This document shows, piece after piece, positions 17,074-24,453 of a stretch of DNA of 64,000 nt. The notes beneath the pieces are model-generated. The model did no database searches, had not been told where the DNA came from, and was given only the letters and a program-made list of their open reading frames with translations. The DNA is taken from assembly GCA_017554335.1 (NCBI GenBank), contig JAFZIO010000042.1, positions 1 through 64,000 on the forward strand, in the 5' to 3' direction. Each line of letters starts with the position of its first letter. Position 1 is the first letter of the stretch. The DNA is from Bacteroidales bacterium (lineage in GTDB: Bacteria; Bacteroidota; Bacteroidia; Bacteroidales; UBA932). The translations under genes and the position numbers were made by a program.

Positions 17074-17412
17074 ATGAAAAAGATCCTTATCATCGTTGCC
17101 GCCCTTATTTTTGGATGCTTCTGCGCCAAGGCTCAGACCGTTTATTCCTGCAAATATAAAAGCGACGCCAAAGTCAAGGTCTACGTAACAAAATACAAGA
17201 GCGATGCAGACCTGGTCGTCTACCGTTGCAAATACAAATCAGACGCTCAGGGCAACAAGGGGCTCTGGTACTTCACCGATTACAAGTCGGATGCGAAGAA
17301 GACCATCTACTTCGTCGATTATAAATCAGATGCCGATATAGTAATCTACTTTACCGACTACAAGTCCGACGCCGGCTGGAAGAACAAGAGCAAGGAGCAC
17401 AAGATGTACTAG
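17074..17412 (+). CDS. Exported YKSDA-repeat protein (DUF6150/septoil-knot-like)
   Basis: This 112-residue protein has a signal peptide (MKKILIIVAALIFGCFCAKA) and then six repeats of about 13-17 residues, each built as K/D-Y-K-S-D-A plus a short hydrophobic strand: CKYKSDA, TKYKSDA, CKYKSDA, TDYKSDA, VDYKSDA, TDYKSDA. From memory this matches the DUF6150 family, predicted to form a knotted seven-strand fold. Codons differ between repeats, so they are old and kept by selection rather than a recent DNA expansion. It is the last gene of the SGNH-MBOAT operon, 9 bp after MBOAT. Function is unknown. Confidence 0.75.
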   Translation: MKKILIIVAALIFGCFCAKAQTVYSCKYKSDAKVKVYVTKYKSDADLVVYRCKYKSDAQGNKGLWYFTDYKSDAKKTIYFVDYKSDADIVIYFTDYKSDAGWKNKSKEHKMY

Positions 17413-18983
17413 TCCCCGCCGTTCAGGGATGCCATTCTCAGCAGCGTACTGACGGAACTGAAGGAGCAGTTGATCCAGAAGGTGCGGTTGCGGTCCTTGC
17501 CGGTTTCGCGCCATTCGAAGGTCGTAGGAATCTTGCCGTTGACGGCATTCTGCTGGATAGTGATATTGTCTATCAGCGCCTTTGCCTTGGCAAGGGCAAG
17601 TTTGTCGCCGGTGGCCTCATATAAATCCAGCCAGGCATTGGCTACATTGCAGGAGCTGTTGTCTACAGGCATCTCATAATGGTACTGTTCATGTACGCAG
17701 GGGGCATTCTTCTTGGGGAACCCGTCCTGCGTAACATCATGATACGCCCAGTGCACGAACTGGTCTTCGCTAAGGCGTATAAGGTCGATGGCGTTCTGCA
17801 AGTCTTTGGGGCTCATTTCCGGCTTCTTGAGCAAATATGAAGCATACGGCGCCGCGGTACAGTTGGTGAGGTTCTGATAGGGTTCCAGCCCCTTCACGTT
17901 GACGTCTTCGAACTGGCCGGTCATGTCGAAGCGCTCGACAGCGACTTCGTCCATCCAGCGCTCCCCTTTCTCACGGGCAGGAGCGAATTCGTTCAGCCCG
18001 TAGCTTTCCAGGCGGCGGAAATACCGGAGCAACGGGTGCAGCATGGCACAGACTTCATTAACTGGCTCGCCGGTCAGGAAGTCGACTTTGATGGGAAGGG
18101 AACCGTCTTCCCGCTGCAGATTGACGTACGTGCGGCCTATACCAGCGGCACGGTCGAAGTACTCCTGTTCGCCGGTGGCGTCGTACAGGTCAAGAAAGGC
18201 CTGACCGGCAGCAGCGGCTTCGAGCGTCATGGTCTTTCCCTGGTTCCATTCGCGCCTGGAGGCCTCCTTATCAAGGTAATACGTCGGGGGGAAGTATGCA
18301 AGAGGTGCATCCTCCGGCCGGCTCATACGGATAAGGAAACCGGCGGCGCTTCGGGCGACGGCAAGAGCATTCTCCCGCCTTTCCGGTAACTCCCTGGCTA
18401 TCAGGCACTCGTTGCGGATGGTGGCACCAATTATCTTGCAGGGGTAGGTATTGTGAGAGTATGCCATGTCCGGCACGTCGCTGCCTATCCAGTGCTGCAC
18501 TTCGGGCATCAGGTGAACATAAAGGGCGCCTTTGATTGCCGCTTCCCGGTAATCGCGCACAGCGTCGCGGTAAGGCCCTTCGAACGGATAATCCCTGAGG
18601 AAGCTGCGGGTATAGACCGTCTCATACTCGTCGCAGATGAGCTTCGCCTCTACTACCAGAGTGATGGGGCCGGGAGGAATGCTGTTCCAGACCGGCGCAA
18701 GGCTGACGTTGGGACGCTTTGATTCGAAACTCCAGCTGCCGGTGTCGCTGCTCACGGTGAAGCGGTACGATAAGGCGTCCGACGGATCCGGAACATCGAA
18801 TGCCGGTGCATACATGAACTTTTTGGCGAATTTGTTCCAGCAGGGGTTGCGGCCTTCGGAGGCCGGACGTACCGGTATCAGGTACTCTTTTGCCGCCTGG
18901 CGGTTCAGCTTTTCGTATTCATCGGAGCATGCGCAGGCAATGACCAGCAATACAATGGCGGGAAGCAGTTTCTTGGCTATCAT
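17409..18983 (-). CDS. Six-hairpin (alpha/alpha toroid) lipoprotein
   Basis: This 524-residue protein starts MIAKKLLPAIVLLVIACACS, a lipoprotein signal. After a beta-rich N-terminal region (about 30-160) come repeated helical hairpins with motifs seen in six-hairpin glycosidase-like toroids: GQAFLDLYDATGEQEYFDRA, MLHPLLRYFRRL, ANAWLDLYEATGDKLALAKA and GKIPTTFEW. It may act on a surface carbohydrate, but no family-defining catalytic residue was identified. A longer frame to 19271 is not used because the signal peptide begins at 18983. It ends on the same CTAG as the convergent YKSDA gene. Confidence 0.7.
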   Translation of the reverse strand: MIAKKLLPAIVLLVIACACSDEYEKLNRQAAKEYLIPVRPASEGRNPCWNKFAKKFMYAPAFDVPDPSDALSYRFTVSSDTGSWSFESKRPNVSLAPVWNSIPPGPITLVVEAKLICDEYETVYTRSFLRDYPFEGPYRDAVRDYREAAIKGALYVHLMPEVQHWIGSDVPDMAYSHNTYPCKIIGATIRNECLIARELPERRENALAVARSAAGFLIRMSRPEDAPLAYFPPTYYLDKEASRREWNQGKTMTLEAAAAGQAFLDLYDATGEQEYFDRAAGIGRTYVNLQREDGSLPIKVDFLTGEPVNEVCAMLHPLLRYFRRLESYGLNEFAPAREKGERWMDEVAVERFDMTGQFEDVNVKGLEPYQNLTNCTAAPYASYLLKKPEMSPKDLQNAIDLIRLSEDQFVHWAYHDVTQDGFPKKNAPCVHEQYHYEMPVDNSSCNVANAWLDLYEATGDKLALAKAKALIDNITIQQNAVNGKIPTTFEWRETGKDRNRTFWINCSFSSVSTLLRMASLNGGD

Positions 18984-19002
18984 CTGTGAAAAAGTTATAT
19001 CA

Positions 19003-19010
19003 CAAATGTA
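19003..19010 (-). promoter_or_regulatory. -7 box for the six-hairpin lipoprotein
   Basis: Minus strand reads TACATTTG; predicted start of transcription is near 18998. It is mirrored by the plus-strand box at 19023-19030 with a 12-bp gap. Confidence 0.5.
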
Positions 19011-19022
19011 GTTTATTTTGAC

Positions 19023-19030
19023 TATTTTTG
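19023..19030 (+). promoter_or_regulatory. -7 box for the BtuG/BtuB-like pair
   Basis: TATTTTTG matches TAnnTTTG. Transcription would start near 19035, 16 nt before the ATG at 19051. That leaves no room for a cobalamin riboswitch in the leader. Confidence 0.5.
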
Positions 19031-19050
19031 CAATGATAATACGTTTGACA

Positions 19051-20283
19051 ATGAAGAAAGCGACATTACTTTTGCTTTGCAGCACGTTGCTTTTGTGCGC
19101 GTGCGAAAAATCCCCGATCTGGGATATCTTTTCAAAGGACTCCAGCCTTGAGGGTACACAGGTGGATGTAAAGGATTTCAAGACCGATGTGTCCAAGCTT
19201 TTCGTACTCAACGAGGGCGGAATGGGTTCAAACAACGCATCTCTTGACTTCATACGCTTCTCCAACGGCAATTACGTTACCGGCGCATTCAAGAAGATGA
19301 ACCCGGACATCGCTGCAGGCCTTGGAGACGTGGGTAACGATATAGTTGTTATCGGCAACGAAGTCTGGATAGTGGTGAACAACTCCGGCCTTGTGGAAGT
19401 GATTTCCGTGACCGACGAGACAGAGATAGCCGCCATTGCCGTACCGACTCCCCGTAACATAGCTTTCGACGACAATTATGCATACGTCACCTCCTGGGCA
19501 GGCGCCTACGTCACGTACGACAGCAACTACATGGTGTCCGATTCCAAGAACCCCAAAGGACAGGTATATCGCATAGACCTCAAGACTAAGAAGGTGGAGG
19601 GTTCCGTCGAGGTCGGCTATCAGCCGGAAGGAATCGCATGCTACGGCGGCAAGCTATATGTAGCCAACTCCGGCGGCATTTCCAGCTCGCTCCCACCGGC
19701 CTATTCATACGACAATACCCTCAGCATAATTGATGCTTCATCATTCAAAGTGGTCGGGAATGTAGAAATAGCACCCAATCTGCATAAGGTCTATTCAGAC
19801 GGCAAGGGCGTGATTTACGTAACCAGCATGGGCGACTTTTATATGAACCATACCGGACTCTTTTATATCTATGCCGCCAATCCTTCAGAGGTTCACAAGG
19901 CCGGCAAGAATCAACAGAAACCGGGAGACTTGCAGGTAAGCATCTCCTGCCTCAATGGCGACACCGTCTACTGCGCCGGCACAAGGGACGAGTTCGACTG
20001 GACTACCTCTCACACCTATTATGTATGGTCGTTCAGCATTGTTGACCAGAGCACGGACAGGGGCAAGATAGTATTGTATCCCCGCGAACTGACCGGCACG
20101 CCTTACGGGCTTGCTGTGATTGACCATACCAACGAGGTTGGCGGTCACTATGTTTTCGTTGGTGATGCCGGCGACTATTTCAATCCTGGCACCGTAACAT
20201 GCTATGAGCTGGATTTCGGCAATGCCGACAAGCTCTGGTCCGTTACCGCCGGCGTCTGCCCCGGGCACTTCGCAGTGTGGTAG
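19051..20283 (+). CDS. YncE/DUF5074-type beta-propeller surface lipoprotein (BtuG-like)
   Basis: This 410-residue protein has a lipoprotein signal (MKKATLLLLCSTLLLCACEK). The mature chain has propeller blades with repeats such as LFVLNEGGMGSNNASLDFI, GNEVWIVVNNSGLVEVI, RNIAFDDNYAYVTSW, YQPEGIACYGGKLYVANSGG and PYGLAVIDHT. In Bacteroides, BtuG is a propeller lipoprotein that binds corrinoids and caps BtuB. The gene order here, propeller followed immediately by a TonB receptor, is the same. The stop overlaps the next start by 7 bp. The ligand is inferred; other TonB loci also use YncE-like propellers. Confidence 0.75.
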   Translation: MKKATLLLLCSTLLLCACEKSPIWDIFSKDSSLEGTQVDVKDFKTDVSKLFVLNEGGMGSNNASLDFIRFSNGNYVTGAFKKMNPDIAAGLGDVGNDIVVIGNEVWIVVNNSGLVEVISVTDETEIAAIAVPTPRNIAFDDNYAYVTSWAGAYVTYDSNYMVSDSKNPKGQVYRIDLKTKKVEGSVEVGYQPEGIACYGGKLYVANSGGISSSLPPAYSYDNTLSIIDASSFKVVGNVEIAPNLHKVYSDGKGVIYVTSMGDFYMNHTGLFYIYAANPSEVHKAGKNQQKPGDLQVSISCLNGDTVYCAGTRDEFDWTTSHTYYVWSFSIVDQSTDRGKIVLYPRELTGTPYGLAVIDHTNEVGGHYVFVGDAGDYFNPGTVTCYELDFGNADKLWSVTAGVCPGHFAVW

Positions 20284-22220
20284 CGCTGTTATTCATATTA
20301 TTGACATCCTATCCAGTCGCCGCGCAGCAGATCGACACTCTGACGGCGTCGGCGGTGTATTCCGTCAAGCAGCGGCCGGTGGTGAAGCCGGCAGAAGAGG
20401 TACGGCTGCAAGACGCCGTTGCCGCACCGATGCAAGTGGCAGACGTGCTGCGCCGCTTCACCGGCGTGCAAGTGAAAGACTACGGCGGCGTTGGCGGCCT
20501 CAAAACTGTCAACGTACGCAGCCTCGGCAGCGAGCATGTGGGTGTCTTCCTGGACGGCATACAGGTAGACAATGCCCAGAACATGCAGGTCGACCTCGGC
20601 CGATTCTCAACCGGCGGAATAAACACCGTATCGTTGTATAACGGCCAGAAAACCAGCCGCCTGCAGACGGCGAAGGAGTATGCCTGCGGAGCGTCGGTAC
20701 ACCTCGATTCCGAGCGCCCGCTGTTGCAGAAGAAGTTTGGCGGCCGGGCCCGCTTCAGGGGCGGTTCTTTCGGCACCGTCAACCCGTCAGTCCAGTGGGA
20801 CCAGTTGCTTGGACCGGTGACGCTGCGGGCATCGGCGGAATTCCTGACCAGCAACGGCCGATACAAGTTTCCCTGTTTCGACACCACCCTTGTGCGGGAA
20901 AACGGCGACATCAGGAGCCTGCGGCTGGAGACGCAGCTCTTCGGTGCGGCCCCAGGAGGTTCCTGGCAGTTAAGACTTTACAGCTACGGCTCCGAACGCG
21001 GCTTCCCGGGCCCCGTCATACGTCGCGCCCTCGGATTCCCATTCAGCGCCGAACGTCAAGCCGATCAGAACCTCTTCGCGCAGGGTGGATGGGAGCAGGA
21101 ATGGACGGAGAGGTATTCTACCGCAGTCCGCATTAAATACGCCAACGATTATATGCATTACGACAGCCATCCGGAGAAGAATCCCATGGCCATGCCGTAT
21201 GACGTCCATTATCGGCAGCAGTCGGGCTATATGTCTCTGGCTCAATCGTATGTGCTTAGTGACCCGTGGTCGATGGATCTTAGCACAGACATTCAGCGAA
21301 ACACTCTGGACTCAGATGTGGGGCAGTTTGTAATGCCGCGCCGGACGGTCTTCACCGGCGCCCTCGCTACGCGGGTGGTATGGGACAGGTTCCGTGCGGC
21401 AGCGCATCTGGTGTATATGGGGGCATGGGACAGCTACGGCAATCCTAATGCCGGCGGCTGGTCACGGGAGGACGGATTCCGGGATGCATGGATGCCATCC
21501 GTGAGCCTTTATTATGCCCCGTGGGACTGGCTGGAGATTGACAGCTATGTGAAGCGCAGTTACCGTCTGCCCTCGTTCAACGACCTGTATTATACACAGA
21601 TGGGCAATTCAAACTTGTCTCCGGAATCTGCGTTCCAGGCCGGGGCAGACCTTTGGATAAGAGGGAGCAAGTCTCATTGGTCCTGGGATTTACGGCTTTC
21701 ACCCTACTATAACAAAGTTAGCGACAAGATAGTCGCCATCCCCACTTCTTCCCAATTCCGCTGGACTATGCTTAACATAGGCATTGTGGACGTTACGGGC
21801 GTGGATATAAAGACGGACGTATCGTATTCCGGAAAAGATTGGAAAGCCGATCTCCTGCTGCGCTACTCTTTCCAGCAGGCCCTTGATCACAGCACGCCGG
21901 ACAGCCAGACCTGGGGAAACCAGATTCCTTACATCCCTCTGCATAGCGGAAGCGTTGACTTTGTGGTTAACTGGCAGAGATGGGCTCTTGCATGGGATAC
22001 GTCAGTTACCGGTGAGCGCTGGTCCCGTTCCGCAAATACCCAGGACTACCGTATAGCTCCCTGGAGCATCAGCGACATTAATCTGTCCTACCGCTTCGGG
22101 CGGCCGGACATCTCACTCAGCCTCAGCTGCAACAACATCTTCGACCAGCCCTACCAGATTGTCCAGGGCTACCCCATGCCCGGCCGCTCCTTCATGGCCG
22201 GAGTGGAATACCGGTTCTGA
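20277..22220 (+). CDS. TonB-dependent receptor (BtuB-like), partner of the propeller lipoprotein
   Basis: This 647-residue protein begins at GTG 20277 with a signal peptide (VALLFILLTSYPVAAQQ). The plug (about 40-150) contains VADVLRRFTGVQVKDYGGVG, VNVRSLGSEHVGVFLDGIQV and an SLYNGQ block. The rest is a 22-strand-type barrel ending in a terminal Phe (AGVEYRF), as expected for outer-membrane insertion. It lacks an N-terminal carboxypeptidase-like domain, so it is BtuB-sized rather than SusC-sized. Overlap with the propeller gene indicates coupled translation and a shared uptake task. Cobalamin or another corrinoid is the leading guess. Confidence 0.8.
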   Translation: MVALLFILLTSYPVAAQQIDTLTASAVYSVKQRPVVKPAEEVRLQDAVAAPMQVADVLRRFTGVQVKDYGGVGGLKTVNVRSLGSEHVGVFLDGIQVDNAQNMQVDLGRFSTGGINTVSLYNGQKTSRLQTAKEYACGASVHLDSERPLLQKKFGGRARFRGGSFGTVNPSVQWDQLLGPVTLRASAEFLTSNGRYKFPCFDTTLVRENGDIRSLRLETQLFGAAPGGSWQLRLYSYGSERGFPGPVIRRALGFPFSAERQADQNLFAQGGWEQEWTERYSTAVRIKYANDYMHYDSHPEKNPMAMPYDVHYRQQSGYMSLAQSYVLSDPWSMDLSTDIQRNTLDSDVGQFVMPRRTVFTGALATRVVWDRFRAAAHLVYMGAWDSYGNPNAGGWSREDGFRDAWMPSVSLYYAPWDWLEIDSYVKRSYRLPSFNDLYYTQMGNSNLSPESAFQAGADLWIRGSKSHWSWDLRLSPYYNKVSDKIVAIPTSSQFRWTMLNIGIVDVTGVDIKTDVSYSGKDWKADLLLRYSFQQALDHSTPDSQTWGNQIPYIPLHSGSVDFVVNWQRWALAWDTSVTGERWSRSANTQDYRIAPWSISDINLSYRFGRPDISLSLSCNNIFDQPYQIVQGYPMPGRSFMAGVEYRF

Positions 22221-22276
22221 TCTACTCATGGCAGCCGTAAAACTGTATTTGCTGCCTATCAACTATTTATCTGATC

Positions 22277-22308
22277 CAAGTGGGGGAAATCACCCCTACT
22301 TGTTTTTT
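22277..22308 (+). terminator. Intrinsic terminator after the receptor gene
   Basis: A 10-bp stem (22277-22286 with 22293-22302, one G-U pair) is followed by six T. It closes the BtuG/BtuB-like operon. Confidence 0.8.
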
Positions 22309-22314
22309 AGAACT

Positions 22315-22371
22315 TACTGATAATCAGTCACATAGCAAATCTCCATGGTGTAAATATGCACCATGGAGATT
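22315..22371. repeat. Palindromes in the 22.2-22.5 kb spacer
   Basis: ACTGAT-A-ATCAGT near 22315 is followed by a perfect 13-bp inverted repeat, 22338-22350 with 22359-22371, each arm holding CCATGG and the loop 8 nt long. There is no T tract, so it is not a standard terminator. It could be an operator or RNA hairpin. The remainder up to the tRNA promoter at 22500 is A+T-rich with nothing else recognisable. Confidence 0.5.
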
Positions 22372-22499
22372 CAGTAATAGTTGATTAACAGCAGGTTACG
22401 TTTTACACGAGATTTGGAAAAGCTGCGGTAGAATCCGGTTGGGCAAGCAAAAAACTTAAAATAATTATTAAATAATTTTGAATATTTCGGAAAACATCC

Positions 22500-22507
22500 T
22501 ATATTTG
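22500..22507 (+). promoter_or_regulatory. -7 box for the tRNA operon
   Basis: TATATTTG lies 20 bases before the first tRNA. Confidence 0.6.
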
Positions 22508-22527
22508 CAATCCCAAATACGGAGGAT

Positions 22528-22600
22528 GACTCGTTAGCTCAGTTGGTAGAGCATCACACTTTTAATGTGGGGGTCTCGGGTTCGAGCCCCGAACGGGTCA
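22528..22600 (+). tRNA. tRNA-Lys (anticodon TTT)
   Basis: A 73-nt cloverleaf: acceptor arms GACTCGT and ACGGGTC, D-arm GCTCAGTTGGTAGAGC, anticodon loop CTTTTAA, T-arm GGTTCGAGCCCC. CCA is not encoded. It is the first of three tandem tRNAs. Confidence 0.95.
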
Positions 22601-22619
22601 CGAAAATTGAAATTTAATT

Positions 22620-22692
22620 GCTTCCTTAGCTCAGTTGGTAGAGCACCTGACTCTTAATCAGGGTGTCTAGGGTTCGAGCCCCTAAGGGAGCA
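22620..22692 (+). tRNA. tRNA-Lys (anticodon CTT)
   Basis: Acceptor arms GCTTCCT and AGGGAGC pair with one G-U. The anticodon stem CCTGA/TCAGG encloses loop CTCTTAA. Together with the preceding gene it gives both lysine isoacceptors from one transcript. CCA is not encoded. Confidence 0.95.
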
Positions 22693-22701
22693 CTTTTTTT
22701 T

Positions 22702-22776
22702 GAGGGCATAGCTCAGTTGGTTTAGAGCGCTTGCTTGACAGGCAAGAGGTCGACAGTTCAAATCTGTCTGTTCTCA
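22702..22776 (+). tRNA. tRNA-Val (anticodon GAC)
   Basis: A 75-nt cloverleaf with acceptor arms GAGGGCA and TGTTCTC (two G-U pairs), anticodon stem CTTGC/GCAAG, loop TTGACAG, and T-arm around GTTCAAATC. It is last in the tRNA operon and immediately precedes a terminator. Confidence 0.95.
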
Positions 22777-22778
22777 CA

Positions 22779-22812
22779 CGAAAAATGCAACGCGACTGCG
22801 TTGCATTTTTCG
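22779..22812 (+). terminator. Terminator of the tRNA operon
   Basis: A perfect 15-bp stem (22779-22793 with 22798-22812) has loop GACT and ends in T-rich sequence on both strands. It may also serve the convergent ManC-type gene. Confidence 0.8.
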
Positions 22813-22841
22813 TAGGTACTCATTCAATCTATAACAATCAT

Positions 22842-23708
22842 TTAAAGATTTTTTCGCGGGTCACGGCCGGTAATCTTTTCAATTGCCTCGAAACTGCCGA
22901 GATCGCTCCATGCCCAGTCGGCGGCAAGAGCATAAACATCAGAGGATTTCTCCATAACGGCATAGTCAATACTGATCTTGTCGCACTGCGGGAACAACTC
23001 CGCCAGGGCTGCATTCTCCCCTTCTCCGTACAAGCTAGGAGACAGCCGGTCCATTATTCCGCAAATCTGGGGAGCGTGAGCGCGAAGTTCCTTCTCGATG
23101 GTCTTCACGTTCCACACGAAGATGCCTGCGTTCCACCAGTATCCGCCTTCCGCCAGATATCCCTGCGCTACCTCAAGTGACGGCTTCTCCTTAAACTCGG
23201 CAACCTTCACCACTTTCCCAACCTCGGCAGGGGCATGGATGTATCCGTATCCCGTATGAGGAGAATCGGGTGTGATGCCGATGCATACGATGGCACCGTT
23301 GCCGGCCGTAAAACCGAGCGCCGTGCGCATTGTTGCCGCAAAAGCCTCAACATCCGGCACATATGCATCGGCCGGCGTAATGACGATGTTTGCATCGGGA
23401 TACTTCTCCTTTATCTTCCAGCAGGCGTAGGCAATACACGGGGCCGTATTCCGGGCCACCGGTTCTGCAAGTATCTGCTCGTCAGGTATCTCAGGAATCT
23501 GTTCGTGAATGAAATGGGTATATGCTACGGAAGTGACCACCCAGAAGCGTATATCTCCGCCAAGGGCCAGGAATCGCTCATAAGTCAGGCGAATCAAAGT
23601 TTTACCGCAACCGAGGAGGTCTATGAACTGTTTGGGATGATCCGGAGTGCTCAAGGGGTACAGGCGGCTGCCAACTCCCCCGGCCATAATTACTACGTGA
23701 TTAGTCAT
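22842..23708 (-). CDS. manC: Mannose-1-phosphate guanylyltransferase-type nucleotidyltransferase
   Basis: This 288-residue protein starts with the nucleotidyltransferase signature MAGGVGSRLYPLSTPDHPKQF. Also present are EPVARNTAPCIAYA, ITPADAYV (metal-binding Asp region), EFKEKP, WNAGIFVW and the closing WSDLGSFEA. These fit GDP-mannose pyrophosphorylase, which makes GDP-mannose from GTP and mannose-1-phosphate for glycan synthesis. It is the single-domain form without the phosphomannose isomerase half. The ATG at 23708 is four bases from the promoter box; an upstream frame extension to 23765 lies beyond the promoter. Confidence 0.85.
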   Translation of the reverse strand: MTNHVVIMAGGVGSRLYPLSTPDHPKQFIDLLGCGKTLIRLTYERFLALGGDIRFWVVTSVAYTHFIHEQIPEIPDEQILAEPVARNTAPCIAYACWKIKEKYPDANIVITPADAYVPDVEAFAATMRTALGFTAGNGAIVCIGITPDSPHTGYGYIHAPAEVGKVVKVAEFKEKPSLEVAQGYLAEGGYWWNAGIFVWNVKTIEKELRAHAPQICGIMDRLSPSLYGEGENAALAELFPQCDKISIDYAVMEKSSDVYALAADWAWSDLGSFEAIEKITGRDPRKNL

Positions 23709-23712
23709 GATG

Positions 23713-23720
23713 CAAAAATA
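23713..23720 (-). promoter_or_regulatory. -7 box for the ManC-type gene
   Basis: Minus strand TATTTTTG lies four bases before the ATG, predicting a leaderless transcript. It mirrors the box at 23733-23740 with a 12-bp gap. Confidence 0.55.
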
Positions 23721-23732
23721 ACAATTTTTGCT

Positions 23733-23740
23733 TATTTTTG
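23733..23740 (+). promoter_or_regulatory. -7 box for the small barrel protein gene
   Basis: TATTTTTG predicts a start near 23745, leaving a ~38-nt leader that contains the strong Shine-Dalgarno at 23773. Confidence 0.5.
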
Positions 23741-23772
23741 TGTCCACACATATAACACAAATCAATACGACT

Positions 23773-23780
23773 GGAGGTGA
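23773..23780 (+). promoter_or_regulatory. Strong Shine-Dalgarno sequence (unusual here)
   Basis: GGAGGTGA lies two bases before ATG 23783 and decides this start. Most genes in the window have A-rich leaders with no such site. The close spacing may allow the GTG at 23777 as an alternative. Confidence 0.55.
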
Positions 23781-23782
23781 TT

Positions 23783-24343
23783 ATGAAAAAACTGTTATTT
23801 ACTCTCAGCCTCGCGCTGATTCTTATGCCATCAATGGCCAGGGAACACAAGGACTTCAAGTATGACGATTTTGAAAGCCTGGATAAAGGCTTCTGGTTTG
23901 CTCTTCAGGCAAGCGGCTCCCCTGCATTCTGCGGCAACTCATCACAAGCCTTTTACGGGCAGGTGGACTTTATCACCGGGTACAGAGTCAGCGAATTCTT
24001 CAAGTTCGGAATCGGATTTTCACCCAGAATGGTTTTCACCTACTCCAAATACAGCATGGGCTTCCCTCCGGGCTGGTTAAGCAAGGACCTGGACATTCTG
24101 GCATATCTTGACCTGCGCGGTAACTTTGCCTCCCAAAGGACCAGAAAGGCCGTTCCGTACTGGAATATTGACCTTGGCTACAAACCCCTCTACGGCGCTT
24201 TTGCCTCTCCTACTCTCGGCTATCGCTTCGGCGGTCCCCGAAAGAATTTCCTGGTTGGTGTCACTTATACCTATCAGCATATTTTTGGAGAATTGAACCT
24301 TCCTGTACATTCCGCAGGACTGAAATTAGGCTTCGAGTTCTAA
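23783..24343 (+). CDS. Small outer-membrane beta-barrel-like protein
   Basis: This 186-residue protein has a signal peptide (MKKLLFTLSLALILMPSMA) and then alternating aromatic and small residues with no helical segments: YGQVDFITGYRVSEFFKFGI, ILAYLDLRGNFAS, YWNIDLGYKPLYGAF. It ends in Phe (LKLGFEF), typical of outer-membrane barrels. Size suggests about eight strands. I do not recognise a named family. It is monocistronic with its own terminator. Confidence 0.65.
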   Translation: MKKLLFTLSLALILMPSMAREHKDFKYDDFESLDKGFWFALQASGSPAFCGNSSQAFYGQVDFITGYRVSEFFKFGIGFSPRMVFTYSKYSMGFPPGWLSKDLDILAYLDLRGNFASQRTRKAVPYWNIDLGYKPLYGAFASPTLGYRFGGPRKNFLVGVTYTYQHIFGELNLPVHSAGLKLGFEF

Positions 24344-24367
24344 GCCGGTTTACAATTCTTTCGAAAT

Positions 24368-24402
24368 AAAAATCAGCAAAAATCATTTTGCTGATTTTTT
24401 TA
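24368..24402 (+). terminator. Terminator after the barrel protein gene
   Basis: A 14-bp A+T-rich stem (24368-24381 with 24386-24399) has loop ATCA and runs into T-rich sequence. Confidence 0.8.
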
Positions 24403-24453
24403 TTGTAATCAAACCTATTTGCATATATTCGCCCACAACAAATACTATAAACT

